64,000 bases of DNA from positions 35,782 through 99,781 of the forward strand of contig JAKFWA010000038.1 of the NCBI GenBank assembly GCA_021732995.1. Direction: 5' to 3'. Under the pieces are notes generated by a model. It saw nothing but the letters and a program-made list of their open reading frames with translations, was not told the origin of the DNA and ran no database searches. Shown here one piece after another: positions 1-11,799 of the stretch (its first letter is position 1; each line of letters opens with the position of its first letter). Source of the DNA: Planctomycetaceae bacterium. GTDB taxonomy: Bacteria > Planctomycetota > Planctomycetia > Planctomycetales > Planctomycetaceae. The position numbers and the translations under genes were made by a program.

Positions 1-327
1 GCTAGATCTGGTGAGTTGCCATTCCCCTTGAGTGCCATCGCAAGACCGACAGGTGTGATACCACCATTCTTCGCAATCCAATTGCCATTCCTCGCCAAAT
101 TCACATCGGATGCAACGGCGGGCGCGATGGCATGGTTCTGACTCTGTACGTTGCCAAGGCGACCAGCTATGACATTCTTCAGCCCACAGTTGTACGACGT
201 CGCAATTCTCGCACTCACGACGAAGAACGCACTGGCCTTTACTTGAATCTGTTGTGCACCCTTTCCACGGTTGCCACTGATGATTCCAGGGAAATCCTGC
301 CGCACGACAGAAATGTTCTTTTAGCAT
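1..327 (-). CDS. Cys/Trp-rich zinc-knuckle-like protein, 3' end outside window
   Basis: An open frame of 109 codons starts at the ATG at 325-327 and runs off the left edge without a stop. The translation is unusually rich in Cys and Trp, with pairs such as CENC, CIRC and CRSC separated by blocks ending in W-x2-W or EEW. The spacing repeats roughly every 25-30 residues, which suggests tandem zinc knuckles. No catalytic motif or signal peptide is visible. The conserved knuckle pattern argues that the frame is real. I do not recognise a named family; a small zinc-binding or nucleic-acid-binding role is only inference. The gene lies upstream of nothing else in the window and its length is unknown. 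Confidence 0.55.
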   Translation of the reverse strand, partial: MLKEHFCRAAGFPWNHQWQPWKGCTTDSSKGQCVLRRECENCDVVQLWAEECHSWSPWQRTESEPCHRARRCIRCEFGEEWQLDCEEWWYHTCRSCDGTQGEWQLTRSS

Positions 328-406
328 TTTGCCCTAACCTTCTTCGCAGGGTGGTCCGAACAGGCAAGTCGAGGGCCAACCGCTATTCGTACTTGCATTT
401 TTCATG

Positions 407-865
407 TCATGCGCTTGTTGACCAGCACACCGCATAGAACTTGTTTTTCCCGTGCGCAACGTAGAATCTACAGTTCCATTCGTCTGACAGTGCGAATGAC
501 GCTTCAAGCTCGGGAATCGTTAAATGATCCGCTTTGACTTTGGCAGCACAGTCCACCCAGAGTTTGGCGAATGCTTCAGTATCAATACTGGTCGTCACGT
601 CCACTGTGAACGTGCTTCTTGCTGATTCTGTGATGGCATCTTCCCAATTGAACAACAAGGCAAGTGCAGCGAAGTCGTGAAAGCCATCGAACGAATCGGC
701 TTCGGCTGTGTAGAAGGTGATTTCCTGTTCGCTTCCGCGTGGAGGCACATCGGAATGCCAATACTCCTGAATGCGCAGCCCCGCAATCGGCCCGTCATCG
801 AACGAGCGGCGGGACTCGCGATTCATGAATGCGATCAAAGCAGTTGAGCGTTCTGAATTCCACAT
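407..865 (-). CDS. hypothetical protein, 152 aa
   Basis: The frame starts at ATG 863-865 and gives a soluble, acidic 152-residue protein with no signal peptide or membrane segment. The composition is normal for a cytoplasmic protein, with several aromatic clusters such as FYVAHGKNKFYAVCW at the C-terminus. The central part has alternating hydrophobic stretches. No family is recognised. It lies between the Cys-rich partial gene and the DUF1501 gene, all on the minus strand, but the intervals of about 80-100 bp do not prove an operon. An internal Met at residue 14 is an alternative start. Confidence 0.5.
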   Translation of the reverse strand: MWNSERSTALIAFMNRESRRSFDDGPIAGLRIQEYWHSDVPPRGSEQEITFYTAEADSFDGFHDFAALALLFNWEDAITESARSTFTVDVTTSIDTEAFAKLWVDCAAKVKADHLTIPELEASFALSDEWNCRFYVAHGKNKFYAVCWSTSA

Positions 866-966
866 TTGTCGCGGGGGATGTCGTTCGGAGCAACGGGTTT
901 ATCAGCAATGCACTGGCTGCTTGTAGCAGATTGGTGGTTCTGTCGAAGGGGGTTCTCCAGTGGCTT

Positions 967-2379
967 TCAGCTCAGCAGTTCGTGCAGGACGTGGCCGTGG
1001 ACGTCGGTGAGACGGAAATCGCGGCCGGCGACTCGGTAGGTGAGGCGTTCGTGGTCGAAGCCGAGCAGGTGCAGCATCGTGGCGTGCAGGTCGTGGACGG
1101 GGACGGGTTTTTCGACGGCGCGATAGCCGAAATCGTCCGTGGCACCGTGGACGTGGCCGCCACGAACGCCGCCGCCGGCCAGCCAGCAGGTGAAGCCGTA
1201 GTGGTTGTGGTCTCGACCGTTCAACGCGGGGAGTTCAGCGGCGGGTGTGCGACCGAACTCGCCGCCCCACAGCACCAGAGTGGAATCAAACAAGCCGCGC
1301 TGCTTGAGGTCTTTCAAGAAGGCGGCGATCGGCTGGTCCCAGTCGGCGGCCAGCTTCTTGTGGTTGGCTTCCAGGCTGTCGTGATTGTCCCAAGGCTGGC
1401 CGCCGCCGCTCCAGACTTGAATGAACCTCACACCGCGTTCAATCAGCCGCCGAGTCATCAGCAGTTGCCGACCATGCGTGCCCGAGCCGTACATCTCCTG
1501 GATGTGCTGCGGCTCTTTGGTGATATCGAAGGCGTCCGTTGCTTCGGACTGCATGCGATAGGCCAGTTCGAAGGACTGAATCCGCGCTTCCAGTCGAGCA
1601 TCCCCGCTGCGCTGCTGTTTGTGTTGATCGTTGAAGGCGCGCACGAGGTCCAGTTGCCGACGCTGTTCATCGAGCGGCAGCGACGCGTTGCGAATGTTCT
1701 CGATCAGTTTGCTGGCTTCTGTGTGCTGCGTGTCGAGATACGTTCCCTGATACGCACCGGGCAGGAAGGCCGACTGCCAGTTGCGAGTGGAAACAATCGG
1801 GTAGCCGCCGGGACACATCGCGATGAAGCCCGGCAGATTCTGATTCTCCGAGCCGAGGCCATACGTCACCCAAGAACCGAAGCTGGGACGCGGCAAGCGA
1901 CCGTCGCCGCAGTTCATCAACATCAGTGACGGTTCGTGATTGGGAACTTCCGCGACCATCGAACGGATGATGCACATGTCATCGATGTGCTGAGCTGTCT
2001 TCGCAAACAGATCGCTGACCGAGGTGCCGGATTGTCCGTATCGACGGAACGCGAAGGGTGATTTCATCGCCGCGCCGGTCAGTCGCTCGGTGCGCAAGTT
2101 CGAAGCAGGCAACGGCTGGCCGTGATACTTGGTCAGCGCCGGCTTTTCATCGAACGTGTCCACTTGCGACGGACCACCGTTCATGAAGAGGTGCACAATG
2201 TGCTGCGCCTTCGCCGGGAAATGCGGCTGCTTGGGCGCCATCGCATTCGCGGACGAGTCCACCGCGGCGGCATCCTGCTGCAAAACGCCCGCCAAACCCA
2301 GTAGTCCAAACCCGCACCCTGATCGCCGCAGCAGATCGCGACGATTGAGCGGATTCACCATGTTGTTCAACACCTGCAT
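967..2379 (-). CDS. DUF1501 family protein (sulfatase-like fold), Tat leader
   Basis: This 470-residue protein opens with NRRDLLRRSGCGFG followed by a hydrophobic stretch, a twin-arginine export signal typical of planctomycete DUF1501 proteins. Family hallmarks include HLFMNGGPSQVDTFD near residue 65, NHEPS, RRLIERGVRFIQVWSGGG, WDNHDSL, and LWGGEFGRTP near residue 375, followed by HNHYGFTCWLAGGG. DUF1501 proteins share the alkaline phosphatase/sulfatase fold and are usually encoded beside DUF1549/DUF1553 cytochrome-like proteins. That partner is absent here, so this copy is an orphan. Biochemical substrates of the family are not established. A GAGGA ribosome site lies just ahead of the chosen ATG; the next in-frame Met is at residue 7. 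The gene is divergent from the hydrolase at 2619. Confidence 0.9.
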   Translation of the reverse strand: MQVLNNMVNPLNRRDLLRRSGCGFGLLGLAGVLQQDAAAVDSSANAMAPKQPHFPAKAQHIVHLFMNGGPSQVDTFDEKPALTKYHGQPLPASNLRTERLTGAAMKSPFAFRRYGQSGTSVSDLFAKTAQHIDDMCIIRSMVAEVPNHEPSLMLMNCGDGRLPRPSFGSWVTYGLGSENQNLPGFIAMCPGGYPIVSTRNWQSAFLPGAYQGTYLDTQHTEASKLIENIRNASLPLDEQRRQLDLVRAFNDQHKQQRSGDARLEARIQSFELAYRMQSEATDAFDITKEPQHIQEMYGSGTHGRQLLMTRRLIERGVRFIQVWSGGGQPWDNHDSLEANHKKLAADWDQPIAAFLKDLKQRGLFDSTLVLWGGEFGRTPAAELPALNGRDHNHYGFTCWLAGGGVRGGHVHGATDDFGYRAVEKPVPVHDLHATMLHLLGFDHERLTYRVAGRDFRLTDVHGHVLHELLS

Positions 2380-2618
2380 TCGGCGCGTCCTCTGAAAGCG
2401 GGCTTCTCGCTGCTGGCGGCAATGGTTGTGGTACGGGGCACTCGTTGCTCACGCAACCGTCATCGTACTGCAGTTCGAGATTTCCGGGGCAAGTCGGCAC
2501 AGCGAGGCGGCTCACGCGGTGCAGTTGCGACGGCCAGTAATTGCGAGCGAATCAGGGCTTCGGTTACGACATCAGTGGTTTGATGCTCTCGATTGGGAAC
2601 TCTGCAAGAGGGTGCTCT

Positions 2619-3866
2619 ATGCGTTGCCTATGCTGGGCGTTGATGTGGTCGCTGACTTGCGCAACGGTGGCGCTGAGCGACGATGCGGGGTATCAGCGGG
2701 ACGCAGTGGTCGCCGCGCCGACTCGACTGGACTGGACCTTCGTGCTGGCCAATCAGAGCGTCACCGAACCACCGAAAGAATGGCTCGGTAAATACGACTC
2801 CACTCAGCAGAAGTATGAGCGTTTCATCCCGGACCAGAAGGATGCTCCGCGCGAAGGCTGGCCGTTGATCCTGTTTATCTCGGCAGGCAACGAACCGGCT
2901 GGCTGGAAGAACGTGGAGCCGATCTGTCGACGTCACGGCATCGCGTTCGCCAGTCCGGTTGGGGCGGGTAACAACACTCCGATGCCGAAGCGTGTTCGCA
3001 TCGTGCTGGACGTCCTGGATGATCTGCGGCGGACTCAGACGATTGACCCCGACCGCACTTACATCGCAGGGTTCTCCGGCGGCGGCCGTGTGGCGTGTGC
3101 GATTGCGTTCGCGTTGCCCGAACTGTTCGGCGGCGTGATGCCGGTCTGTGCGGGTGGCGAACTGCGTGACGAGCAATGGCTCCAACACCGGGTGCGGGAT
3201 CGCTTGAGTCTCGCCTTCATCACCGGAACGAACGACTTCAATCGCGGCGAGGTCGAACGTTATCGAGTGCCCATGTTCGCAGGCATGGGTTTGCGAGCAA
3301 AGGCAACGGTTGCGCCAGGTCTGGGGCACAGCATTCCGAATGACAAAGTGCTGGAGGCTGCCTGGAAATCGCTGGAAGAGGGCACTGCCGATCGTCGCAA
3401 GCTCGCTGCGGACTATCCGGCCAGTCGTATCAATGCCGACGCCGCGCCCTCGCGAGAGGAATGGTCCCAAGCACTGCTGGCCGAAGCCTTGGCACGGACA
3501 GAGAAGCGTGAGACCCGTTTTGCCGGCCTGATGCAGTTGCAGGGCATCCGCGTACGCTGGGCAGGCTTACCCGCCGCTGAGAAAGCACTGGCCGTGCTGA
3601 CCGAGTACGAACAAAAAGCAGACCGTTCGTGGGAAGAAGATGACATTGCCGAGCAACGCCGCGCGTTGATTGCACGGGCCCGGGCACTGGATGCGTATGG
3701 CTCGGGAGACTTGCCCGCGCAATACATCAAACAGCGGCCTGAAATGCTCAAAGCGGCCATCGAGTTGTGGAAGCAGGTCGTCGCAGACGGTCAGGACGAG
3801 AAAGCCGTCAACGAAGCGAAGCGACGATTGCCAGCGCTCAACAAGTTCCTGTCCGGAGCTGGATGA
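2619..3866 (+). CDS. secreted alpha/beta hydrolase (PHB-depolymerase/esterase-like)
   Basis: The open frame begins at 2541, but an ATG at 2619 has an AGAGGG ribosome site and is followed by a clear signal peptide (MRCLCWALMWSLTCATVALS), giving about 415 residues. A nucleophile elbow, IAGFSGGGRVAC, is in the middle, preceded by strands containing WPLILFISAGNEPAG and an oxyanion-type loop. A later GHSIPN carries the likely catalytic His. This pattern matches secreted esterases of the polyhydroxybutyrate depolymerase/feruloyl esterase type. The C-terminal third is helical and charged, rich in Lys, Glu and Arg, with no recognised domain. The substrate cannot be inferred from sequence. It is divergent from the DUF1501 gene, with about 240 bp between starts. 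Confidence 0.75.
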   Translation: MRCLCWALMWSLTCATVALSDDAGYQRDAVVAAPTRLDWTFVLANQSVTEPPKEWLGKYDSTQQKYERFIPDQKDAPREGWPLILFISAGNEPAGWKNVEPICRRHGIAFASPVGAGNNTPMPKRVRIVLDVLDDLRRTQTIDPDRTYIAGFSGGGRVACAIAFALPELFGGVMPVCAGGELRDEQWLQHRVRDRLSLAFITGTNDFNRGEVERYRVPMFAGMGLRAKATVAPGLGHSIPNDKVLEAAWKSLEEGTADRRKLAADYPASRINADAAPSREEWSQALLAEALARTEKRETRFAGLMQLQGIRVRWAGLPAAEKALAVLTEYEQKADRSWEEDDIAEQRRALIARARALDAYGSGDLPAQYIKQRPEMLKAAIELWKQVVADGQDEKAVNEAKRRLPALNKFLSGAG

Positions 3867-3944
3867 TCCGCTGCAAAACGGTTGCGTTATCCGGGATGGC
3901 TCGACCGACCGAAGCGTTTCACCAGAGTTCTGGAATCACCGGTC

Positions 3945-5399
3945 ATGCAGGATTCAGAAACATCAGCAACTGGGAGCGATCACCAGCCTTCGGTCTGGTC
4001 ATGGCTGAAGCATCCGTGGCTGCTGTTGATACTCGGCGGTGCGACAACATTGGCGTTGTGGGTAGGCATCGGAGTCTGGATCGAACATCGTCGCGCGATT
4101 GCACTGGCAGAACTCGTGGCAACACCCGGCATCGACGTAAGGCTTTTGGGAAGCGGACGTTATCCAATCTGGCTACCCGGATGGCTCGGCGCCCCGATGA
4201 ATGACGATCGGTGCCCGCAAGTCATTGATAAGATCTGCGTCGGAATTCTCCAGCCAATTACTGACCATCAACTGAACCTGCTCGATCGCCAGCCGAACAT
4301 CGACTCGATCAGTTTCCGCGATCTCGGTGAGGCTTCCGATCAAGCGCTGTTGCAACTCTGCGAAAGGCACCACTTCACGTCTTTGGACTTTGATCGTCCG
4401 AGACAACTCACCAGCCAGCACTACGAGGCTTTAGCCCGCAACACAAGTCTCAGTGGATTGTGGAGGCTGAAGGGACCATTTGACCAAACCGCGATGAACG
4501 CGCTAGGGCAAATGCAGCAGCTCACAAGTCTTCGGTTGACAGGCCCGCTTTCAACGGGCAGTCGCATCAGCAGCCTCGGTCGGTTGGAGCGTCTCATATG
4601 GTACGATTCGCAACTGACCGATGAGCAGTTCTCCGGTCTCGCATTCGGGTCACACCTGGACATGCTGTGGCTTCACGACACTCAGTTGACAGCCAAATCG
4701 TGGGAGCGATTGGCCTCCATGCAAATGAGTTTTCTCGTCTTGGAAAGTCCGCACATTGATGATCGCCTGGGCGATGAGCTGTCTCTGAATACAGACTTAA
4801 GGGCCGTGATGCTGAGAGGCGGCCAGTTCAGCGATCGGGCACTCCGCAAGCTACTGGAAAGCGGTAGCCGTGAACTGATCACTACAGAAACGCGAGATCT
4901 CTCGTTGGAAACAGCAAAGCTGATTGGAAGCAGCCCATCATTGACAAGCTTTAACGTCTACGGCGGACCTCATGTGAACGATGAGTTTCTCAAAGTGCTG
5001 ATTCATGAGAAGACGTATGACTTAAAAATCTTGAGTTCCTCGATCACTGACGCTGGCGTTGAATACCTGAAAGGGAGTCCGAATCTTACGGAGCTGGGGC
5101 TGTCGAATAGCCGTATCACAGACCGCAGCCTGACACTGCTGCGTGCTGTTCCAAATCTGCGACGTCTCGACCTGCGTAATACTACAATTACGGATGATGG
5201 CCTGCGCCGGTGGTCTTCTCCTGGGGATGCGTTCGGAATCTGGAGTCTGCATCTGGGTGGCACGCAGGTTTCCGCGGCCGCCGTCAAGGAATTCCAGCAG
5301 CGAGAGCCATCGGCGGTCGTCTACGGAGTTGACGGAATTGAAGCAGATACCGACGAGGAACGGTGGTTCCCTCCACTCGGTCAGAGCGATCGCCCGTAA
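3945..5399 (+). CDS. membrane-anchored leucine-rich-repeat protein
   Basis: The frame opens at 3882, but the ATG at 3945 (MQDSETSATG) leads directly into one strong membrane segment (WLLLILGGATTLALWVGIGV, about residues 30-50) and gives about 484 residues. The remainder contains irregular leucine-rich repeats of the planctomycete type, for example LTDEQFSGL, ITDAGVEYLKGSPNLTELGLS, ITDRSLTLLRAVPNLRRLDLR and ITDDGLRRW. LRRs are binding scaffolds; no enzymatic domain is present. The protein is probably held in the cytoplasmic membrane with its repeats on one side. It starts about 80 bp after the hydrolase stop and could be co-transcribed. A palindromic repeat at 5419-5443 separates it from the convergent cyclase gene. 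Confidence 0.75.
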   Translation: MQDSETSATGSDHQPSVWSWLKHPWLLLILGGATTLALWVGIGVWIEHRRAIALAELVATPGIDVRLLGSGRYPIWLPGWLGAPMNDDRCPQVIDKICVGILQPITDHQLNLLDRQPNIDSISFRDLGEASDQALLQLCERHHFTSLDFDRPRQLTSQHYEALARNTSLSGLWRLKGPFDQTAMNALGQMQQLTSLRLTGPLSTGSRISSLGRLERLIWYDSQLTDEQFSGLAFGSHLDMLWLHDTQLTAKSWERLASMQMSFLVLESPHIDDRLGDELSLNTDLRAVMLRGGQFSDRALRKLLESGSRELITTETRDLSLETAKLIGSSPSLTSFNVYGGPHVNDEFLKVLIHEKTYDLKILSSSITDAGVEYLKGSPNLTELGLSNSRITDRSLTLLRAVPNLRRLDLRNTTITDDGLRRWSSPGDAFGIWSLHLGGTQVSAAAVKEFQQREPSAVVYGVDGIEADTDEERWFPPLGQSDRP

Positions 5400-5418
5400 G
5401 CAGCCATTGGTATCAAGC

Positions 5419-5443
5419 GGGAGGGCAGGAGCCTCGCCCTCCC
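5419..5443. repeat. GGGAGGGC palindromic dispersed repeat
   Basis: GGGAGGGC and GCCCTCCC arms enclose AGGAGCCTC, in the 80-bp gap between the convergent LRR and cyclase genes. It shares sequence with the larger inverted repeat at 16117-16182 and may act as a bidirectional terminator. Confidence 0.55.
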
Positions 5444-5480
5444 CACTCATATACACAATTCTCTGTTGGTCGTAGCCGTA

Positions 5481-6386
5481 TTAATGCCGGTCGCAGACGC
5501 AGACGCGGTTACGGCCGGTCTCTTTGGCTTTGTAGAGTGCCTGATCGGCGGATTCGACGAGCCATTGGCGGCTCAGGTCCATCGGGTTCATGCACAGTTC
5601 ATTCGACGAGATACCGAGGCTGGCGGTCACCATCACCTGCTTGCCTTTATGGCGGATCATCAGCATTTCGAGCTGCGTGCGCACACGTTCGGCGAATACG
5701 TTGGCTCCGACCAGGTCGGTCTCCCGCAGGATCACGGCGAACTCTTCGCCACCGTACCGGCAGGCGACATCCGTCGTGCGGGCGTTCTTAGCGAGCACAT
5801 CACCAACGGCCTGCAGCACTTCGTCGCCGAAGGGGTGTCCGTAGTTGTCGTTGATACTCTTGAAGCGGTCGACATCCAGCATGACCAGAGATAGCGGGCG
5901 TTCGTAGCGCGCCGCACCTGCGACTTCCTCCATAAGCCGTTGATCAAAGTTGGCTCGGTTCCACAACCCGGTAAGACCGTCGATCATGGCACGCTGAGCC
6001 AGCATATCGAGGTACCTTTTGGTGCGCAGTGCCGCACGGACTCGCGCATTGAGTTCAGCGGGGTCGAAAGGCTTGGCGATATAGTCGACCGCACCAACTT
6101 CGAAGCCCAGGACCTTCTGGTCGACGTCGGCAGCGCCCGTCAGGAAGATGACCGGAATATTGGCCGTCTCCGGCTTGAGTTTGAACTGGCGACACAGATC
6201 AAAGCCATTCGCGTCCGGCATGCAGACGTCGAGCAGGATCAGATCAGGACTGGACTCTTCGAGTCGTTCATACGCCTCGTTCGCGTTCGTCGCGGATTCC
6301 AGCTTGATATCCAGGTGCTTCAGACGCACGCGCAGCAACTGGTGGATGTCCGGCGAATCATCAATAGCGAGGATCGTTTGCGGCAT
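5481..6386 (-). CDS. response regulator diguanylate cyclase (REC-GGDEF, PleD-like)
   Basis: The 301-residue protein has an N-terminal receiver domain (residues 1-120) with acidic pocket DD9-10, phospho-acceptor Asp53 in LILLDVCMPD and Lys105 in IAKPF. A GGDEF domain follows (about 130-300) with DGLTGLWNR, DVDRFKSIND and an intact signature GGEEF at 212-216. Such enzymes condense two GTP into c-di-GMP. The inhibitory I-site RxxD (RTTD, 203-206) sits exactly five residues before GGEEF, so product feedback is likely. The gene follows the hybrid kinase by 85 bp on the same strand, and phosphotransfer between them is plausible. It probably controls attachment or motility, as is known for the family. 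Confidence 0.93.
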   Translation of the reverse strand: MPQTILAIDDSPDIHQLLRVRLKHLDIKLESATNANEAYERLEESSPDLILLDVCMPDANGFDLCRQFKLKPETANIPVIFLTGAADVDQKVLGFEVGAVDYIAKPFDPAELNARVRAALRTKRYLDMLAQRAMIDGLTGLWNRANFDQRLMEEVAGAARYERPLSLVMLDVDRFKSINDNYGHPFGDEVLQAVGDVLAKNARTTDVACRYGGEEFAVILRETDLVGANVFAERVRTQLEMLMIRHKGKQVMVTASLGISSNELCMNPMDLSRQWLVESADQALYKAKETGRNRVCVCDRH

Positions 6387-6471
6387 GGTTACCTACTCCA
6401 GAAGATGGGGGTCTTGCCCGTAAGGCCCTCCAAACCGGGTTTGCACGGGGCAAACCACGGTCACGTATTAT

Positions 6472-9471
<3,000 letters not shown>

Positions 9472-9784
9472 CTTGAGCACCTGCAGAACGGGGAATCTGG
9501 TCTTGTGTCCAAAAACCCGGAAACTTGCCCAATTTCGACGGGATTCTGGCTCATCGGTGAAACATAGGCCGCGCATCGTCAGGCCCACGTGAGGGGTTCC
9601 GCCTCACGCCCCGATTCAGGGATTTCACCCCACGCGCCAGCAGAATCCCTCCGCAGTGTTACTCGACATTTGCAACGACATGGCGGTCCCGCGCAAGTCA
9701 CAATCCGCAGGCGCGCTGTGACCGTCGTCTTCGTCACAAGCCGCAGTCTGGTGGCGGTGATAGCTCGAACAGTCTTGTGGGCGG
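9472..9784. other. intergenic region, small hairpin only
   Basis: About 313 bp between the phosphatase 3' end and the kinase start. A short stem (GTGAGG/CCTCAC) lies at 9589-9607. No convincing gene is seen; the overlapping ORFs look like noise. Confidence 0.4.
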
Positions 9785-11434
9785 TTACCGCGCGAGAGCA
9801 TCCAGCAAGGGCTGCTCCACGTTTCCGCCCGGCGGGTTCACGCCCACCAGAATCGCAACGGTGGATGCCAGAGAAGCCGGGCTGACGGGCTGCATGGAGG
9901 CCGCGTGTTGAATACCCGCACCCAGCGCGAGCAGTGGTACGTTGGTGTCGTAATACCACGGACTGCCGTGCGTTGTGCCCTTTTTCGTACTCGTACTCGA
10001 ACCAGGAATGCAATAAGGGTTCAGAACCCACAACACCTCACCGCTGCGACGTGGATGGAACGCCAGCCGCAGTTGATCATGCAGCCGGTCTCCACTGCCC
10101 GACATTAATTCGTCGCGCGTCTTGGCCATCGCCACGTGCGGCTGCTGCAACAACCAGTTGCGAGCCAGTCGCTGGGCTCGGGCAAAACTCTCCCCGGCCA
10201 GCGCGGGATGTTCGCGCAACAGGAACAATTGCTGATCTTCCACTTCCTGGACAATCGGCGGACTCTGTGGATCAGCTTTCAGCCTGTCGCGCAGCAACGC
10301 CTCGACTTCCTTCTTGATGCGGTCCTTGGGCAACGGTCCTCGCACGGCAGGTAACTTCTGCTTTTGAGCATACTCAGGAATCGGTGCGACGGCGTGATCG
10401 GCGCTCAGGAAGAAGGTCCATTTGCCCGCACCCACCTCTTTATCCAGAAACCGGGCAAATTCACCGAGTTGCAAATCGGTGCGGTAGGTGATGTCCTCGA
10501 CCTCGTAGCTGTTGGGGCCGTAGGCGTGGCCAACATAATCATTCGATGAGAAGTTGACACACAATAAATCCGGTATCGAATCCTTACCGAGTTCCTCGTT
10601 GGTGACGATCGCGCGCGCGGCCAGCAGAGTGAAATCGTTACCAAACGGAGTGGCCAGCACCTGATCTCCATACACTTTGGGATCTGAACCTGCCGCCGCC
10701 AGATCGTGCGGGAAGGCCGACTTGAAACCTTTCGTCGGATTCTCCCAATCGTTCTCGTCCGGACCGTTGTTGTGATACTTCGTTTTGGGAAGGAGCAGTT
10801 CCCAGCGTTTGCCGTGATACTCGTTGAATCTGTTTTGCGTGTTGATCTCCGCAAGATACCCAGGCAGATCTCCGCGATAATACTCAGTGGTGACCCACTT
10901 GTTATTCTCCATCCAGAAGGCGGCGTCCGCCATGTGGCCTGCCATCAGAATCGAGGCGCGATCTTTGATCGCGACGCCGAACACCTTGGACTTGCGGTTC
11001 GCCAGCTTCATCTGGTCGCCAACCGTGTTAACCAGCAGGGTGCGCGGGGACATTCCCTTCCCTGTTTCCGCGCCGACGACTTTGACGAACGAATCCGCAA
11101 CGCAATAACGCATCCCCTTCAAATCACGATCGAACCAGTCGTTATCGATGATGCCATGCGTATTCGGATAGGCTCCGGTGAGCAGCACCGCGTGACCCGG
11201 AGCCGTAAACGTGAAGGCGTGCTGGTGGTGACAGTTCCCGTAGGCGGCGCCGTCTTTGAAAACCCGGCGAAACAAGCCCTCATCCGAAAAGTTGTCGGAG
11301 AATCGTACCAGGTAGTCCTGGCAGAACTGGTCGACACTGACGACCACCACAAGCTGAGGCTGTTCAGCCACCGCCGGACGCAGTCCCAACAGGCAACTGG
11401 TAATGCACACCGTCCACACGACGAACGACTTCAT
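9785..11434 (-). CDS. secreted alkaline phosphatase/phosphodiesterase (PafA-like)
   Basis: The 549-residue protein starts with a classical signal peptide (MKSFVVWTVCITSCLLGLRPAVA). It has hallmarks of the alkaline phosphatase superfamily: VVVSVDQFCQDYLVRF with the first metal Asp, the nucleophile Thr in FTFTAPGHAVLLTG, VNFSSNDYVGHAYGP with Asp and His metal ligands, and LSADHAVAPIPEYA. The arrangement TAPGHA...YPNTHGI resembles the PafA-type monoesterases and nucleotide pyrophosphatase/phosphodiesterases. It should act outside the cytoplasm and release phosphate from organic esters. No Pho-box could be identified. It stands alone between guaA and the kinase on the same strand, with gaps above 300 bp on both sides. 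Confidence 0.85.
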   Translation of the reverse strand: MKSFVVWTVCITSCLLGLRPAVAEQPQLVVVVSVDQFCQDYLVRFSDNFSDEGLFRRVFKDGAAYGNCHHQHAFTFTAPGHAVLLTGAYPNTHGIIDNDWFDRDLKGMRYCVADSFVKVVGAETGKGMSPRTLLVNTVGDQMKLANRKSKVFGVAIKDRASILMAGHMADAAFWMENNKWVTTEYYRGDLPGYLAEINTQNRFNEYHGKRWELLLPKTKYHNNGPDENDWENPTKGFKSAFPHDLAAAGSDPKVYGDQVLATPFGNDFTLLAARAIVTNEELGKDSIPDLLCVNFSSNDYVGHAYGPNSYEVEDITYRTDLQLGEFARFLDKEVGAGKWTFFLSADHAVAPIPEYAQKQKLPAVRGPLPKDRIKKEVEALLRDRLKADPQSPPIVQEVEDQQLFLLREHPALAGESFARAQRLARNWLLQQPHVAMAKTRDELMSGSGDRLHDQLRLAFHPRRSGEVLWVLNPYCIPGSSTSTKKGTTHGSPWYYDTNVPLLALGAGIQHAASMQPVSPASLASTVAILVGVNPPGGNVEQPLLDALAR

Positions 11435-11799
11435 AAATACTGCTCCTCACCATGAACGCAAGCTGGCAGATGAAGACTAAGTTGAATCGTCACAAGCGAG
11501 TAGTCCGCAGAACTCGGCGGGTACGATTGTCACCACACCTCGCGAGCCAGACGCCGGGAGATTGTCAGACAATCACACCGTGAGGAGGGGAGACCTTCAG
11601 ACGCGTTGACTCGGACGGATAGTTTCACCCGCAGGGGAATGCTATCCGCGTTGAGTGAAATTCTGACGAATCCTGATGTCCAAGCATCGAGCTTTCGAGA
11701 CCACGGTTCTTTGACCCACGACAACGCTCAGCACACGATTGTCCGCAGCATCAAACGAAGACTATCACCGTCGTCTGACCTAATCCCTAACCCCTCGGA
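11435..11799. other. intergenic region with a short palindrome
   Basis: About 365 bp between the guaA 3' end and the phosphatase start. A near-perfect palindrome, GATTGTC-A-GACAATC, lies at 11560-11574, about 125 bp upstream of the phosphatase start. It could be an operator or chance. No gene seen. Confidence 0.35.

Noticed and set aside
132..437. 101-codon plus-strand ORF at the left edge
   Set aside because: Antisense to the Cys/Trp-rich frame, which has a far more protein-like pattern; no ribosome site.
829..1929. 366-codon plus-strand ORF
   Set aside because: Antisense shadow of the DUF1501 gene in GC-rich DNA.
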